This document shows, one piece after another, positions 24,302-33,490 of a stretch of DNA of 64,000 nt. The stretch is from WTFY01 sp965220895. GTDB taxonomy: Bacteria; Pseudomonadota; Gammaproteobacteria; UBA4575. Location: assembly GCA_965220895.1 (NCBI GenBank), contig OZ244850.1:1550001-1614000 (forward strand), read 5' to 3'. The notes below the pieces were generated by a model. The model saw only the letters and a program-made list of their open reading frames with translations. It made no database searches and was not told where the DNA came from. Position 1 is the stretch's first letter, and every line of letters begins with the position of its first letter. Made by a program: the position numbers and the translations under genes.

Positions 24302-25420
24302 AAGCTTCTGCAGTACCCGTTCGTAGATGGCCGTCAGCTGTTCCAGCTCGTCGAGGCCGATGTGCTCATCCGCCTTGTGGATGCTGGCATTCACGGGTCC
24401 GAGCTCGGCCACCTGCGCCCCGGTCGGCGCAATGAACCGCCCGTCCGAGGTACCGCCGCTGGTCGCCAGTTCCGGTCGAAGCTGAATCGTATCCTCGATC
24501 GCCTGCACGCAGGCTTCCACCAGCTCCCCGGGCTCGCAGTAGAACGGGTTGCCCGACAGGTGCCACTCCAGGCTGTAGTCCAGGGCATGGCGGTCCAGGA
24601 TGTCCCGGATCCGCGACTGGATTTCCTCGGCGGTGGTTTCCGTTGAGAACCGCAGGTTGAATTCCACGCTCAGCTCTCCGGGGATCACGTTGGCGGCGCC
24701 CGTACCTGCATGGATGTTGGATATCTGCAGGGAGGTGGCCGGGAAATGCTCATTGCCCGAATCCCAGCGGGTGGCCACCAGTTCAGCTAGCGCCGGTGCG
24801 CATTCGTGAACGGGATTTCTGGCGATCTTCGGGTAGGCGACATGGCCCTGGATGCCCGCCACCTTCAGGGTCGCCGACAGGGAACCGCGGCGTCCGATTT
24901 TCATGGTGTCGCCTGCGGTGTTCAGGCTGCTGGGTTCCCCCACGAGGCACCAGTCGATGACTTCGTCGCGGGCCTGCAGTTGCTCGATGACCTTCACCGT
25001 GCCATCCACGGCCGGCCCTTCCTCGTCGCTGGTCAGCAAAAAGGCAATGGACCCTGCATGATCCGGGTGCGCACGGATGAAGTTTTCACAGGCCACGGTC
25101 ATGGCCGCAATGCTGGATTTCATGTCGGCCGCACCGCGCCCGAACAGGCAGCCGTCACGGACGGCCGGCTCAAACGGCGGTGAGCTCCAGCGGGCCTCGG
25201 GACCGGGCGGCACGACGTCGGTGTGTCCGGCGAATACCAGCAGGGGCGCCTGGCTGCCGCGGCGCAGCCAGACATTGCTGACCTCACCGAAATTCATGAC
25301 CTCGGCCTCAAAGCCACAGGCCTTGAGGCGCTCACCGACCAGCGACTGACAACCGCAGTCCAGGGGCGTAACCGAGGGCTGGCGAATCAGCTCTTTCGCA
25401 AGTTCAAGGGTTGCAGACAT
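24293..25420 (-). CDS. dapE: Succinyl-diaminopimelate desuccinylase
   Basis: A 375-residue M20-family dinuclear zinc amidohydrolase releasing LL-diaminopimelate and succinate in lysine/peptidoglycan synthesis. Metal ligands appear in 'LLVFAGHTDVVPPG', 'LFGRGAADMKSSIAAM', 'TSDEEGPAVDGTV' (catalytic Glu pair) and 'GPVNASIHKADEHI' (final His). Length matches E. coli (375). It ends the map-glnD-dapC-dapD-dapE strand run, giving clustered genes for three steps of the succinylase pathway. Confidence 0.97.
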   Translation of the reverse strand: MSATLELAKELIRQPSVTPLDCGCQSLVGERLKACGFEAEVMNFGEVSNVWLRRGSQAPLLVFAGHTDVVPPGPEARWSSPPFEPAVRDGCLFGRGAADMKSSIAAMTVACENFIRAHPDHAGSIAFLLTSDEEGPAVDGTVKVIEQLQARDEVIDWCLVGEPSSLNTAGDTMKIGRRGSLSATLKVAGIQGHVAYPKIARNPVHECAPALAELVATRWDSGNEHFPATSLQISNIHAGTGAANVIPGELSVEFNLRFSTETTAEEIQSRIRDILDRHALDYSLEWHLSGNPFYCEPGELVEACVQAIEDTIQLRPELATSGGTSDGRFIAPTGAQVAELGPVNASIHKADEHIGLDELEQLTAIYERVLQKLLV

Positions 25421-25484
25421 GGCGTACAGGAATCATGCTCCGGCTAGGTATCACCTGTGGAAGGGTCCATGCCGGGTGTATCTC

Positions 25485-26312
25485 TCAATTCACGGCGCGC
25501 AACAGTTCGTTGATGCCCACCTTGCTGCGGGTCTTTTCATCAACCTGCTTGACGATCACGGCACAGTACAGGCTGTACTTGCCGTTCTTGGAGGGAAGGT
25601 TTCCCGAGACTACCACCGACCCGGCCGGGATGCGCCCGTAACTGACCTCGTCCGTCTCGCGGTTGTAGATGCGCGTGCTCTTGCCGATGTAGACCCCCAT
25701 CGATATGACGGAGCCTTTCTCGACCACCACGCCTTCGACGACCTCGGAGCGGGCACCAATGAAGCAGCCGTCCTCGATGATCGTGGGTGCGGCCTGCAGG
25801 GGCTCAAGCACCCCGCCGATCCCGACCCCTCCGGACAGGTGCACATTCTTGCCGATTTGTGCGCACGAGCCGACGGTCGCCCAGGTGTCTACCATGGTCC
25901 CCGAATCCACATAGGCGCCAATGTTGACGTAACTGGGCATGAGCACCACGTCCGGGGCCACGTACGCCCCGTAGCGGGCCATCGCAGGCGGTACGATTCG
26001 TGCGCCCTGCTGGAGCATGCCGTTCTCGTCCATCTGCGAGTACTTGCCGGGCACCTTGTCGTAGTACTTGGTGAACCCTGCATCGATCACCCGGTTTTCG
26101 TGGATGCGAAACGAAAGCAGCACCGCCTTTTTGATCCATTCGTGGACCACCCAGTCATGGCCCTGTTTCTCGGCCACGCGCAACTCGCCACGGTCCAGCT
26201 GTCCGAGCGTGTGTTCCACCGCTTCACGGGTTTTGTCATCCGCCGAGGCCGGGGTGATTTCGCCACGGCGCTCAAAGGCCTGCTCTATGATGTCCTGGCT
26301 GGGATGGCTCAT
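25485..26312 (-). CDS. dapD: 2,3,4,5-Tetrahydropyridine-2,6-dicarboxylate N-succinyltransferase
   Basis: A 275-residue left-handed beta-helix (hexapeptide repeat) enzyme that succinylates tetrahydrodipicolinate. Repeats such as 'GAYVAPDVVLMPSYVNIGAYVDSGTMVDTWATVGSCAQIG' (spread over about residues 100-160) and 'GVVVEKGSVISMGVYIGKST' are clear; the end '...VGINELLRAVN' fits E. coli DapD (274). It lies 64 bp upstream of dapE and 12 bp after dapC. Confidence 0.98.
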   Translation of the reverse strand: MSHPSQDIIEQAFERRGEITPASADDKTREAVEHTLGQLDRGELRVAEKQGHDWVVHEWIKKAVLLSFRIHENRVIDAGFTKYYDKVPGKYSQMDENGMLQQGARIVPPAMARYGAYVAPDVVLMPSYVNIGAYVDSGTMVDTWATVGSCAQIGKNVHLSGGVGIGGVLEPLQAAPTIIEDGCFIGARSEVVEGVVVEKGSVISMGVYIGKSTRIYNRETDEVSYGRIPAGSVVVSGNLPSKNGKYSLYCAVIVKQVDEKTRSKVGINELLRAVN

Positions 26313-26324
26313 TTTCTTCTTCCT

Positions 26325-27527
26325 CTACTCACTGGTCTCCTGCAAAAAATCCCGAATCCGGGTCGCAGCATGCAGACATTCTTCTTTCGTTGCAACCAGC
26401 GCCAGTCGTACCCGCCGCTCGCCCGGGTTGGTCCCGGCCACTGTACGTGCCAGGTAACTGCCCGGCAATGTCAGCACATTCTTGCTTGCAAAAAGTTCAC
26501 GGGTGAACTCCTCATCGGGCATGGGCAGTTGTGGCCACAGGTAAAAGCCGGCCTGCGGCGGCTCGCAGGGCAGGGCATCCTTGAGGATCTCGCACACCGC
26601 CGTGAACTTTTCCTGGTACAGCCTGCGGTTTTCGATCACGTGTTCCTCGTCCGACCAGGCGGCAATGCTTGCCGCCTGCACCGGCAGCGACAGGGTGCAG
26701 CCATGGTAGGTACGGTACTGCAGGAACTTGCCAATCAGGCGGGCATCGCCTGCCACGAAGCCCGAACGCATGCCGGGGGCATTGGAGCGTTTCGACAGGC
26801 TGTAGAAGGCGAGGCAATTGTGCAGGCTGTCCTCACCGGCACCCTGGCACGCCGCAAGCAGGCCCATGGGCGGCGGGCTTTGCGGCGGATAGATTTCCGA
26901 GTAGCACTCATCGGAGGCGATGACAAAATCGTAGCGTTTCGAGAATTCAACCAGCTTTTGCAGCGTGGCCTGCGGGGCGACCTGTCCGGACGGGTTACCG
27001 GGAGTGCACAGGTACACCAGCTGCACGCGCTTCCAGAGTGCATCCTCCAGTGTCCACAGCGCGGGGATGTCCCCGTCCACCACCTCGCCGTCGTAGTAGA
27101 CCGGCTCGGCCCCGGCAAGCAGGGCCGCACCTTCGTAGATCTGGTAGAAGGGGTTGGGGATCAGCACCACCGGATGGTCCGTGGCATCGACCATGCATTG
27201 TGCGCAGGCAAACAGGGCCTCGCGCGTGCCGTTGACCGGCAGCACGTTCGCATCCTCGCGGATGACCTCACCGGGCAGCGCAAAGCGCTGCACCAGCCAG
27301 CGGGCAAAGGCGAAGCGCAGGGCCTCGGAGCCGCGGGTAGTCGGGTAGCGGTTCAGTTGCGCCAGGGTTTCGGTATAGGCATCCAGGATGCATGGCGGGG
27401 TCGCATGGCGTGGCTCACCCACTGCCAGGGAGACCGGCTCCAGGCCGGCCTTGTGCGGGTGAGGTTCGATCAGGCGCTTGAGCTTCTCGAACGGATAGGC
27501 CTGCAGCTTTTCCAGGTGCGGGTTCAT
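26325..27527 (-). CDS. dapC: N-succinyl-LL-diaminopimelate aminotransferase
   Basis: A 400-residue class I PLP aminotransferase: 'SLAVGEPRHATP' near the start, 'NPFYQIYEGAALLAG', 'PGNPSGQVAP', 'IASDECYSEIY', and PLP lysine in 'YSLSKRSNAPGMRSGF'. Placement between glnD and dapD marks it as DapC, which transaminates N-succinyl-2-amino-6-ketopimelate; the sequence alone would say only aspartate/diaminopimelate-type aminotransferase. E. coli uses ArgD for this step. Confidence 0.92.
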   Translation of the reverse strand: MNPHLEKLQAYPFEKLKRLIEPHPHKAGLEPVSLAVGEPRHATPPCILDAYTETLAQLNRYPTTRGSEALRFAFARWLVQRFALPGEVIREDANVLPVNGTREALFACAQCMVDATDHPVVLIPNPFYQIYEGAALLAGAEPVYYDGEVVDGDIPALWTLEDALWKRVQLVYLCTPGNPSGQVAPQATLQKLVEFSKRYDFVIASDECYSEIYPPQSPPPMGLLAACQGAGEDSLHNCLAFYSLSKRSNAPGMRSGFVAGDARLIGKFLQYRTYHGCTLSLPVQAASIAAWSDEEHVIENRRLYQEKFTAVCEILKDALPCEPPQAGFYLWPQLPMPDEEFTRELFASKNVLTLPGSYLARTVAGTNPGERRVRLALVATKEECLHAATRIRDFLQETSE

Positions 27528-27579
27528 GGGCTCACTGCGATGCTGCGAGGCACGCGGCTACGGTGCGGGGTCTCGTTCA

Positions 27580-30237
27580 TCATTGCAGGCATTGGTGAAT
27601 GGCCTGGTCCAGCCCCTGTTGCTGGTCCTGATCCAGGGGACGGTTGTCCAGGGTGCTGATCTGGAAGACATTGTGCACCCGTTCGCCCAGTTTCGAGATC
27701 TGGGCGTTGTGCACGGAGATATTGCAGTTCACGAAGGCGTTGCCGAGGCTCGCCAGAAGGCCCGGAAAATCCGGAGCCTTCAGGTCCATGGTGGTGTATT
27801 CGTGGCTTGGGCTGTCCTCGAACCGGGTCCTGACCGGAACCTGCATCTCGCGGATGGTTCTCGGCAGTTTCTGGCTGGAGGACGTCGAGATCCGCCCGGG
27901 ATTTTTCAGTGCCAGGGTCAGCTTGGCGGCGACCTGCTTGCACTGGTCCTGATCGCTGATCGGGCCGCCGTCCTCACCGAGCACGAGGAAGGTATCCAGG
28001 GCGTGGCCTTTCCTGGAGGTGATGATCCGCGCGTGCACGACGGTCAGGCCGAGTTTGGACAGGGCCGAGGTGATGTGCGCGAACAGGTAGTTGCGGTCGT
28101 TGCAGTAGATGAATATTTCCGTGGCGCCGCGGGCGCTGTACTGGTGGATGTGGACGACGACCTCGCCGTCGGACCGGTGGCCGACGATGGCACTGGCCTG
28201 GCGAGCCACCTCGTCATCCGAGTGGCGCAGGAAATAGTCCTCCTCGAGTTCCTGCCAGAAGGCCAGGCAGCGGTCGCGGTCGATGCCCTGGCGGTCCAGG
28301 TGCAAAAGCGCGGAGGTCTTCACCTCCTGGATGAGTTCCCTGGGCTCGACCGGCGAATCCAGCCCGTGGCGCAGGTATTTCGAGGTGTTCTGGTAGAGAT
28401 CGGACAGCAGGGTGCTGCGCCAGCTGTCCCAGAGCTTGGGATTGGTTCCGCGGATGTCGGCGATGGTCAGCAGGTACAGGTAATGCAGGCGTGCAAGGTT
28501 GCCGACGTTTTGCGCAAATCCCTTCAGTACCCTCGGGTCGGCGCAGTCCCGGTGCTGTGCGGTCTTGGACATGACCAGGTGGTTTTCCACCAGCCAGCCG
28601 ACCAGGTTGGCATCGAAGTCGCTGAGATCGTGGTCCAGGCAGAACGCCTTGGCATCTTCTGCGCCCAGTTCCGAGTGGTCGCCGTTGCGGCCCTTGGCAA
28701 TGTCGTGGAAGAGCGCGGCCAGGTACAGGATCAGAGCCTTGGGCGTTTGCGTGAACACATCGTGGTAGGTGTCCATCTCGTCCCCGGCGGCAGCGGTGCT
28801 GAACTGGCAGGCATTCTCGAACACGCGCAGGGTGTGCTCCTCGACGGTATACACATGGTACAGGTCGAACTGCATTCTTCCGGTGACCGCATCGAAGCTC
28901 GGCCAGTACCTGCCCAGGACCCCGAGTTGCGCCATGCGGCGGATCTCCCGGCTGTTGGTGTTCGGCTGGTTGAGAATCTCGATGAACAGTTCGCGGTTGC
29001 CGGCATCGCCCCGGAAATCATCATCGATCAGATCCAGGTGATCGAGCAGCAGCTGGATGAGCCCGTCGCTGGGCCCGCTCAGCTGCTCGTGCTGCTGCAG
29101 CAGCCGGAACATCCGGAAGATGGCGGAGGGACTCTGCTTGAAGATTTCTGTCGAGCGGGGCTCCAGGCGGTTGCCACGGACCTGGAAGTGCGCATCGACC
29201 AGCTTGGCCCGGCGCCTGAACAGGGATGGAAAGATTTCGGACTGCAGGCGCTTGACGATGATCTCGGCGAGCGTCGACAGCTGGTTGCTGGTGCGGTAGA
29301 ACACCTGCATGAAGGCCTCGACCTGGAGGTTGCGCTGCGGATGTTCAAAGCCCATCAGCGAGGCGACGCCGCACTGGTAGTCAAACAGCAGGCGGTCTTC
29401 TCCGCGTCCCGTGTGCAGGTGCAGGGCATAGCGGATCCGGGCCAGGATGATATAGGCTTCCTGCAGGGCAAAGAGTTCGCTGCCGGTCAGGAAACCCTTG
29501 TCCATCAGTTCCTCGAAGCTGGCGGTCCTGAAGTGGCGGTTGGTCAGCCAGCGAAGGGTGTGCAGGTCGCGCAGGCTGCCGGGGTTTTCCTTGACGTTGG
29601 GCTCGAGGTGGTTGGCGGTGTCGCCGTACTTGCGGTGACGTGAATCCAGCTCTCCGGTCTTGGCCTCGAAATACTTCTTGCTGGGCCAGACCTTGTTGCT
29701 GTCGATCAGCGCGGCGAAACGGTCATACAGCTTCCGGTTCCCGCACAGGTAGTAGTGCTCCATCAGGCTGGTCATGACGGTGACGTCCTTGCGTGCCTCG
29801 CTGGTGCACTCTTTCAGGGTCCGCACGGACTGGCTGACGGGAATCCGGATGTCCCAGAGCAGGGTCAGGAATGCCTTGATGGCCTGTTCGGTCTGCCCGT
29901 CACGGCCCTTGTCCAGCAGCACCATGAGATCGATGTCCGAGCCCGGGAACAGCTCGCGGCGCCCGTAGCCGCCGATGGCCACCAGGGCCGCTGCCCGGTC
30001 CGATACCCGGCATTGCTGCCACAGGTTTCGCAGCAACTCGTCGGCGATGTGCGTGTTCAGGGCGATCAGTTCATAGATGTCCGCATGGGGATCGAAATCC
30101 CTGCGCTGCATCTCGCAGACCGCCTCGCTGAACTCCCGGTACTCGGCGATGTTCAGCGGCTTGCGTGCCTGGATGTCGGCAAATTGCACCGGCAGGGTTT
30201 TGTGCTGGAGGACTTCGGAGAGACGGATGTCGGGCAT
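27580..30237 (-). CDS. glnD: Bifunctional uridylyltransferase/uridylyl-removing enzyme GlnD
   Basis: An 885-residue nitrogen sensor that uridylylates PII under nitrogen limitation and removes UMP when glutamine is high. The nucleotidyltransferase motif is 'GGYGRRELFPGSDIDLMVL' (about residues 87-105). The HD domain for UMP removal has 'ALFHDIAKGRNGDHSELG'. Two C-terminal ACT domains, the glutamine sensors, include 'VVVHIHQYSARGATEIFIY' and 'TTMDLKAPDFPGLLASLG'. Length matches E. coli (890). It lies between map and dapC on the same strand. Confidence 0.98.
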   Translation of the reverse strand: MPDIRLSEVLQHKTLPVQFADIQARKPLNIAEYREFSEAVCEMQRRDFDPHADIYELIALNTHIADELLRNLWQQCRVSDRAAALVAIGGYGRRELFPGSDIDLMVLLDKGRDGQTEQAIKAFLTLLWDIRIPVSQSVRTLKECTSEARKDVTVMTSLMEHYYLCGNRKLYDRFAALIDSNKVWPSKKYFEAKTGELDSRHRKYGDTANHLEPNVKENPGSLRDLHTLRWLTNRHFRTASFEELMDKGFLTGSELFALQEAYIILARIRYALHLHTGRGEDRLLFDYQCGVASLMGFEHPQRNLQVEAFMQVFYRTSNQLSTLAEIIVKRLQSEIFPSLFRRRAKLVDAHFQVRGNRLEPRSTEIFKQSPSAIFRMFRLLQQHEQLSGPSDGLIQLLLDHLDLIDDDFRGDAGNRELFIEILNQPNTNSREIRRMAQLGVLGRYWPSFDAVTGRMQFDLYHVYTVEEHTLRVFENACQFSTAAAGDEMDTYHDVFTQTPKALILYLAALFHDIAKGRNGDHSELGAEDAKAFCLDHDLSDFDANLVGWLVENHLVMSKTAQHRDCADPRVLKGFAQNVGNLARLHYLYLLTIADIRGTNPKLWDSWRSTLLSDLYQNTSKYLRHGLDSPVEPRELIQEVKTSALLHLDRQGIDRDRCLAFWQELEEDYFLRHSDDEVARQASAIVGHRSDGEVVVHIHQYSARGATEIFIYCNDRNYLFAHITSALSKLGLTVVHARIITSRKGHALDTFLVLGEDGGPISDQDQCKQVAAKLTLALKNPGRISTSSSQKLPRTIREMQVPVRTRFEDSPSHEYTTMDLKAPDFPGLLASLGNAFVNCNISVHNAQISKLGERVHNVFQISTLDNRPLDQDQQQGLDQAIHQCLQ

Positions 30238-30279
30238 GGGGTCGGCCTGGCGGGGTGTCGGCGGTGCAGCTGCGAAGCC

Positions 30280-31056
30280 TTACCTGCCGTTCAGGTCTTC
30301 ATCGCCGCGCAGCGTCAGCACTTCATGCCCCTGTTCGGTGACCAGGATCGTGTGCTCCCATTGCGCGGACAGGCTGTGGTCCTTGGTGACCACCGTCCAG
30401 CGATCCGGCAGCAGGCGCACATTGCGTTTGCCGGCATTGATCATGGGCTCGATCGTGAAGGTCATGCCGGGCTGCAGCCGCAGTCCGGTATTGGGTTTGC
30501 CGTAATGCAGCACCTGCGGGTCCTCGTGGAACACACGCCCGATGCCGTGCCCGCAGTATTCGCGCACCACGGAGAAGCGGTGGCCTTCCGCGAAGCTCTG
30601 GATGGCGTGTCCGATGTCCCCGAGCCGGGCCCCCGGGCGCACCTGCCGGATGCCGAGCTTCAGGGCCTCGTAGGTGAGGTCCACCAGGCGCTGGGCGAGT
30701 ACCGACGGTTTGCCCAGCATGAACATCTTGCTGGTGTCGCCGTGGTAGCCGTCCTTGATCACGGTGATGTCGATGTTGAGGATGTCGCCGTTCTTGAGCG
30801 TGCGCTCTCCCGGAATGCCGTGACACACCTGGTGGTTCACCGTGGTACAGATGGATTTCGGGAAGCCCCGGTAGTTGAGCGGTGCCGGAATCGCCTGTTG
30901 CACGTTGACGATGTGCTCATGGCAGATGCGGTCCAGTTCCTGCGTGCTGACCCCGGGCACGACATGCGGCCCGATCATCTCCAGCACTTCGGAGGCCAGC
31001 TTGCCGGCGACCCGCATTTTCTCGATTTCCTCAGCTGATTTTATCGATACGCCCAT
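30280..31056 (-). CDS. map: Methionine aminopeptidase, type I
   Basis: A 258-residue dinuclear metallopeptidase that removes the initiator methionine. Metal ligands and signatures: 'GDILNIDITVIKDGYHGDTSKMF', 'GHGIGRVFHEDPQ', 'MTFTIEPMIN' and 'SAQWEHTILVTEQG'. I chose the ATG at 31056, giving 'MGVSIKSAEEIEKMRVAG'; the longer open frame upstream is the promoter region shared with rpsB. The divergent map/rpsB arrangement is standard. Confidence 0.97.
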   Translation of the reverse strand: MGVSIKSAEEIEKMRVAGKLASEVLEMIGPHVVPGVSTQELDRICHEHIVNVQQAIPAPLNYRGFPKSICTTVNHQVCHGIPGERTLKNGDILNIDITVIKDGYHGDTSKMFMLGKPSVLAQRLVDLTYEALKLGIRQVRPGARLGDIGHAIQSFAEGHRFSVVREYCGHGIGRVFHEDPQVLHYGKPNTGLRLQPGMTFTIEPMINAGKRNVRLLPDRWTVVTKDHSLSAQWEHTILVTEQGHEVLTLRGDEDLNGR

Positions 31057-31117
31057 GGTGTGGATCCGGGTTGAGTGGCAGTCGGCTTGCGGGTTCGGGT
31101 CGTGCGGGTTCGGGTCG

Positions 31118-31146
31118 TTGTTCCAAGTGGGCAGCCATGGTATAAA
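31118..31146 (+). promoter_or_regulatory. Probable rpsB-tsf promoter
   Basis: TTGTTC (31118-31123) and TATAAA (31141-31146) are exactly 17 bp apart in the map/rpsB divergent region, about 120 bp upstream of rpsB. The -10 matches five of six consensus bases and is followed by a GC-rich discriminator (GTGCGGGC), as in growth-rate-controlled ribosomal promoters. The long leader could hold S2 autoregulatory structure. Confidence 0.55.
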
Positions 31147-31266
31147 GTGCGGGCTTTTTGCACAAACACTAAATTCACACACGTATCGTCACATGTGGGT
31201 GGGTGCCCCTGACCGGGTTTCCACATGGGATGCGTGGAGGATCAACCCATAGGAGCATTATACAAC

Positions 31267-32472
31267 ATGGCGAATGTCACGATGCGCCAGATGCTGGAAG
31301 CTGGCGTACACTTTGGGCATCAGACGCGCTACTGGAATCCGAAAATGAGTCCTTACATTTTCGGGGAGCGCAACAAGATCCACATCATCAACCTCGAGAA
31401 GACACTGCCCATGTTTCTCGATGCGGCCACCTTCCTGAGCAAGATGGCGGCCAACAAGGGAACCATCCTGTTCGTGGGCACGAAGCGCTCGGCGCGCGAT
31501 GCGATCCAGGAAGAGGCAACCCGCTGTGGCATGCCCTACGTCAACCACCGTTGGCTGGGCGGCATGCTGACCAACTTCAATACCGTCAGCAAGTCCATAC
31601 AGCGGTTGCAGGACCTCGAACAGGTGGCAAGCGGCGAGGGCATTGAACGGCTCAGCAAGAAGGAACTGCTGCTGCTCAAGCGCGAATTGTTCAAGCTGGA
31701 GCGCAGCCTGGGCGGGATCAAGAACATGTCGAGCCTGCCGGATGCCCTGTTCGTCATTGACGTCGGCTACGAAGCCATTGCCGTCAGCGAGGCCAACAAG
31801 CTGGGCATCCCGGTGGCGGCCATCGTCGACAGCAACAACAAGGCGGACGGCGTGGATTACGTGATTCCCGGAAACGACGATGCGATTCGGGCCATCCGGC
31901 TGTTTTCATCGCATATGGCGGACGCCATCCTGGAAGGCAAGGAAAGTGCACAGGTGATGACCGGAGCCGAAGACGAATTCGTCGAGGTGGATGCTACGGG
32001 CAAGGTGGCGGAGCCGGTCAAAGAGGAAAAACCGAAGCAGAAGATCACGGTAAAAAGAAAAGCCGACGCGAAAACGCCACCGAAGGCCACCGCCAAGGCC
32101 AAACCCGCCAGGAAAGCTGCAAAACCTGTGGCTGCAGACAAGGCCGATGCAGCCAAGACGGCTGAAGTCGATGAAAAGGCCGAAACTGCTGAAAAGGCAG
32201 AAGCCGTAGAAAAGACCGAGGCCGCGGAAAAGGCTGAAACCGAAGCCAAGGCGGCGGCGAAACCCAAGGCCAAGGCCAAGGCCAAGCCCAAGGCAAAAGC
32301 CAAAGCAAAGACCGGAACCAAGGCTGCGGCAAAGACTGAAGCCAAGACTGAAGCAAAGACTGAAGCCAAGGCCGAAGCCAAGGCCGAAGCCAAGACCGAC
32401 ACGACCGCTGGTGAGCCCAAGGCTGCGGCCAAGGACGGGGAGACCGCGGAGCCAGCCTCGGACGCAGACTGA
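31267..32472 (+). CDS. rpsB: 30S ribosomal protein S2 with long Lys/Ala/Glu-rich C-terminal tail
   Basis: A 401-residue S2, against about 241 in E. coli. Residues 1 to about 240 form the normal protein ('MANVTMRQMLEAGVHFGHQ', 'FVGTKRSARDAIQEEA', 'NHRWLGGMLTNF', 'PDALFVIDV', 'VIPGNDDAIRAI'). From about residue 245 to the end the sequence is a low-complexity, highly charged tail built of KA, EKAE and EAKT/EAKA units, encoded partly by 12-bp tandem repeats. The frame is open without error and stops 44 bp before tsf, so the tail looks real. Start ATG 31267 is preceded by AGGAG (31250-31254); earlier in-frame starts lie in the leader. Confidence 0.95.
   Translation: MANVTMRQMLEAGVHFGHQTRYWNPKMSPYIFGERNKIHIINLEKTLPMFLDAATFLSKMAANKGTILFVGTKRSARDAIQEEATRCGMPYVNHRWLGGMLTNFNTVSKSIQRLQDLEQVASGEGIERLSKKELLLLKRELFKLERSLGGIKNMSSLPDALFVIDVGYEAIAVSEANKLGIPVAAIVDSNNKADGVDYVIPGNDDAIRAIRLFSSHMADAILEGKESAQVMTGAEDEFVEVDATGKVAEPVKEEKPKQKITVKRKADAKTPPKATAKAKPARKAAKPVAADKADAAKTAEVDEKAETAEKAEAVEKTEAAEKAETEAKAAAKPKAKAKAKPKAKAKAKTGTKAAAKTEAKTEAKTEAKAEAKAEAKTDTTAGEPKAAAKDGETAEPASDAD
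32329..32400 (+). repeat. Six tandem 12-bp repeats encoding EAKT/EAKA in the rpsB tail
   Basis: Six consecutive 12-bp units close to GCCAAGACTGAA (starts at 32329, 32341, 32353, 32365, 32377, 32389) encode Ala-Lys-Thr/Ala-Glu. Just upstream (about 32266-32310), shorter 6-bp AAGGCC-like units encode Lys-Ala. Repeat length change here would keep the frame, allowing tail length variation. Confidence 0.9.
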
Positions 32473-32516
32473 ATTGAAACCACACGGGCAATGACTGGAG
32501 AACCTAGGGAAGAACG

Positions 32517-33413
32517 ATGCAGATAACGGCAACACTGGTGAAGGAACTGCGTGAGCGAACGGGCGCAGGCATGATGGAATGCAAGAAGGCGCTGCAGGAG
32601 AGCAGTGGAGACATTGATGCGGCCATTGAGCAGATGCGCAAAATCGGACAGGCCAAGGCGGACAAGAAAGCCAGCCGCATTGCTGCGGACGGCATGGTGG
32701 TCATGGCCACTTCGGCCGATGGCAAGCAGGCTTCCCTCGTCGAGGTGAACTGCGAAACCGATTTCGTGGCCAAGGACAAGCAATTCCAGGCCTATTGCGC
32801 CCAACTGGCCAGCCTCGTGCTGGGCAGTGAAATCGACACGGTGGAGGCTTTGGGTGCGGCTACCTTGGAGTCGGGACTCAGCGTGGAGCAGGCCCGCCTG
32901 GAGCTGGTGACCAAGATCGGTGAAAACATCCGCATCCGCCGGTTGGAAAGCATGCGCAGCGAGCACGCGATTGCGGGCTATCTGCACGGCAACCGCATCG
33001 GCGTGCTGGTCAATTATTCCGGAGGCGATGCCACACTGGGCAAGGATGTAGCCATGCACATTGCGGCCAGCCGCCCGGCCTGCGTATCCGATGAAGACGT
33101 GGACGAGACGGTGCTTGCCAAGGAACGGGGAATATTTCGGGCACAGGCCGAGGCCAGCGGCAAACCGGACAACATTGTCGAGAAGATCGTGGAGGGCCGG
33201 GTGAAGAAGTTCCTCAAGGAAATCACCCTGCTGGGCCAGCCCTTCGTGAAAGACCCGGATCAGTCGGTGGAGCAGCTGCTCAAGGGTGCCGATGCGAAAG
33301 TGAGCGGATTTGTCCGCTTTGAAGTGGGCGAAGGACTTGAGAAGAGATCGGACAACTTCGTCGATGAGGTGATGGGCCAGGTCAAGCAGAGCGAGGACCC
33401 GGCAGGGGAATAG
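32517..33413 (+). CDS. tsf: Elongation factor Ts
   Basis: A 298-residue nucleotide exchange factor for EF-Tu. The N-terminal module 'TATLVKELRERTGAGMMECKKAL' and 'EVNCETDFVAKD' (contains the TDFV motif that contacts EF-Tu) are conserved. The C-terminal end reads 'VKDPDQSVEQLL...VSGFVRFEVGEG'. Start ATG 32517. It follows rpsB as usual, but the next gene is frr instead of pyrH. Confidence 0.98.
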   Translation: MQITATLVKELRERTGAGMMECKKALQESSGDIDAAIEQMRKIGQAKADKKASRIAADGMVVMATSADGKQASLVEVNCETDFVAKDKQFQAYCAQLASLVLGSEIDTVEALGAATLESGLSVEQARLELVTKIGENIRIRRLESMRSEHAIAGYLHGNRIGVLVNYSGGDATLGKDVAMHIAASRPACVSDEDVDETVLAKERGIFRAQAEASGKPDNIVEKIVEGRVKKFLKEITLLGQPFVKDPDQSVEQLLKGADAKVSGFVRFEVGEGLEKRSDNFVDEVMGQVKQSEDPAGE

Positions 33414-33490
33414 GGTAGTACGCGGTTCAGTAAAGGAGGCCTAGCCGAAATTGACCAGGACGTGTTGACAGGCAGCAGCCGGGGTGCACA

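Noticed and set aside
25419..29643. Long plus-strand open frames (746 and 705 codons) opposite dapD/dapC and glnD
   Set aside because: Antisense shadows of well-identified genes; no start context and Leu/Ala/Val/Gln-rich nonsense composition.
31674..32472. CRISPR-like appearance of short regular repeats near 32266-32400
   Set aside because: Units are 6 and 12 bp, contiguous and in frame with rpsB; there are no spacers. No CRISPR array was seen anywhere in the window.
31857..33059. 400-codon minus-strand frame opposite the rpsB tail, rich in Ala/Ser/Leu/Phe
   Set aside because: It reflects the low-complexity KA/EA repeats read backwards; the plus-strand S2 extension is the simpler explanation.
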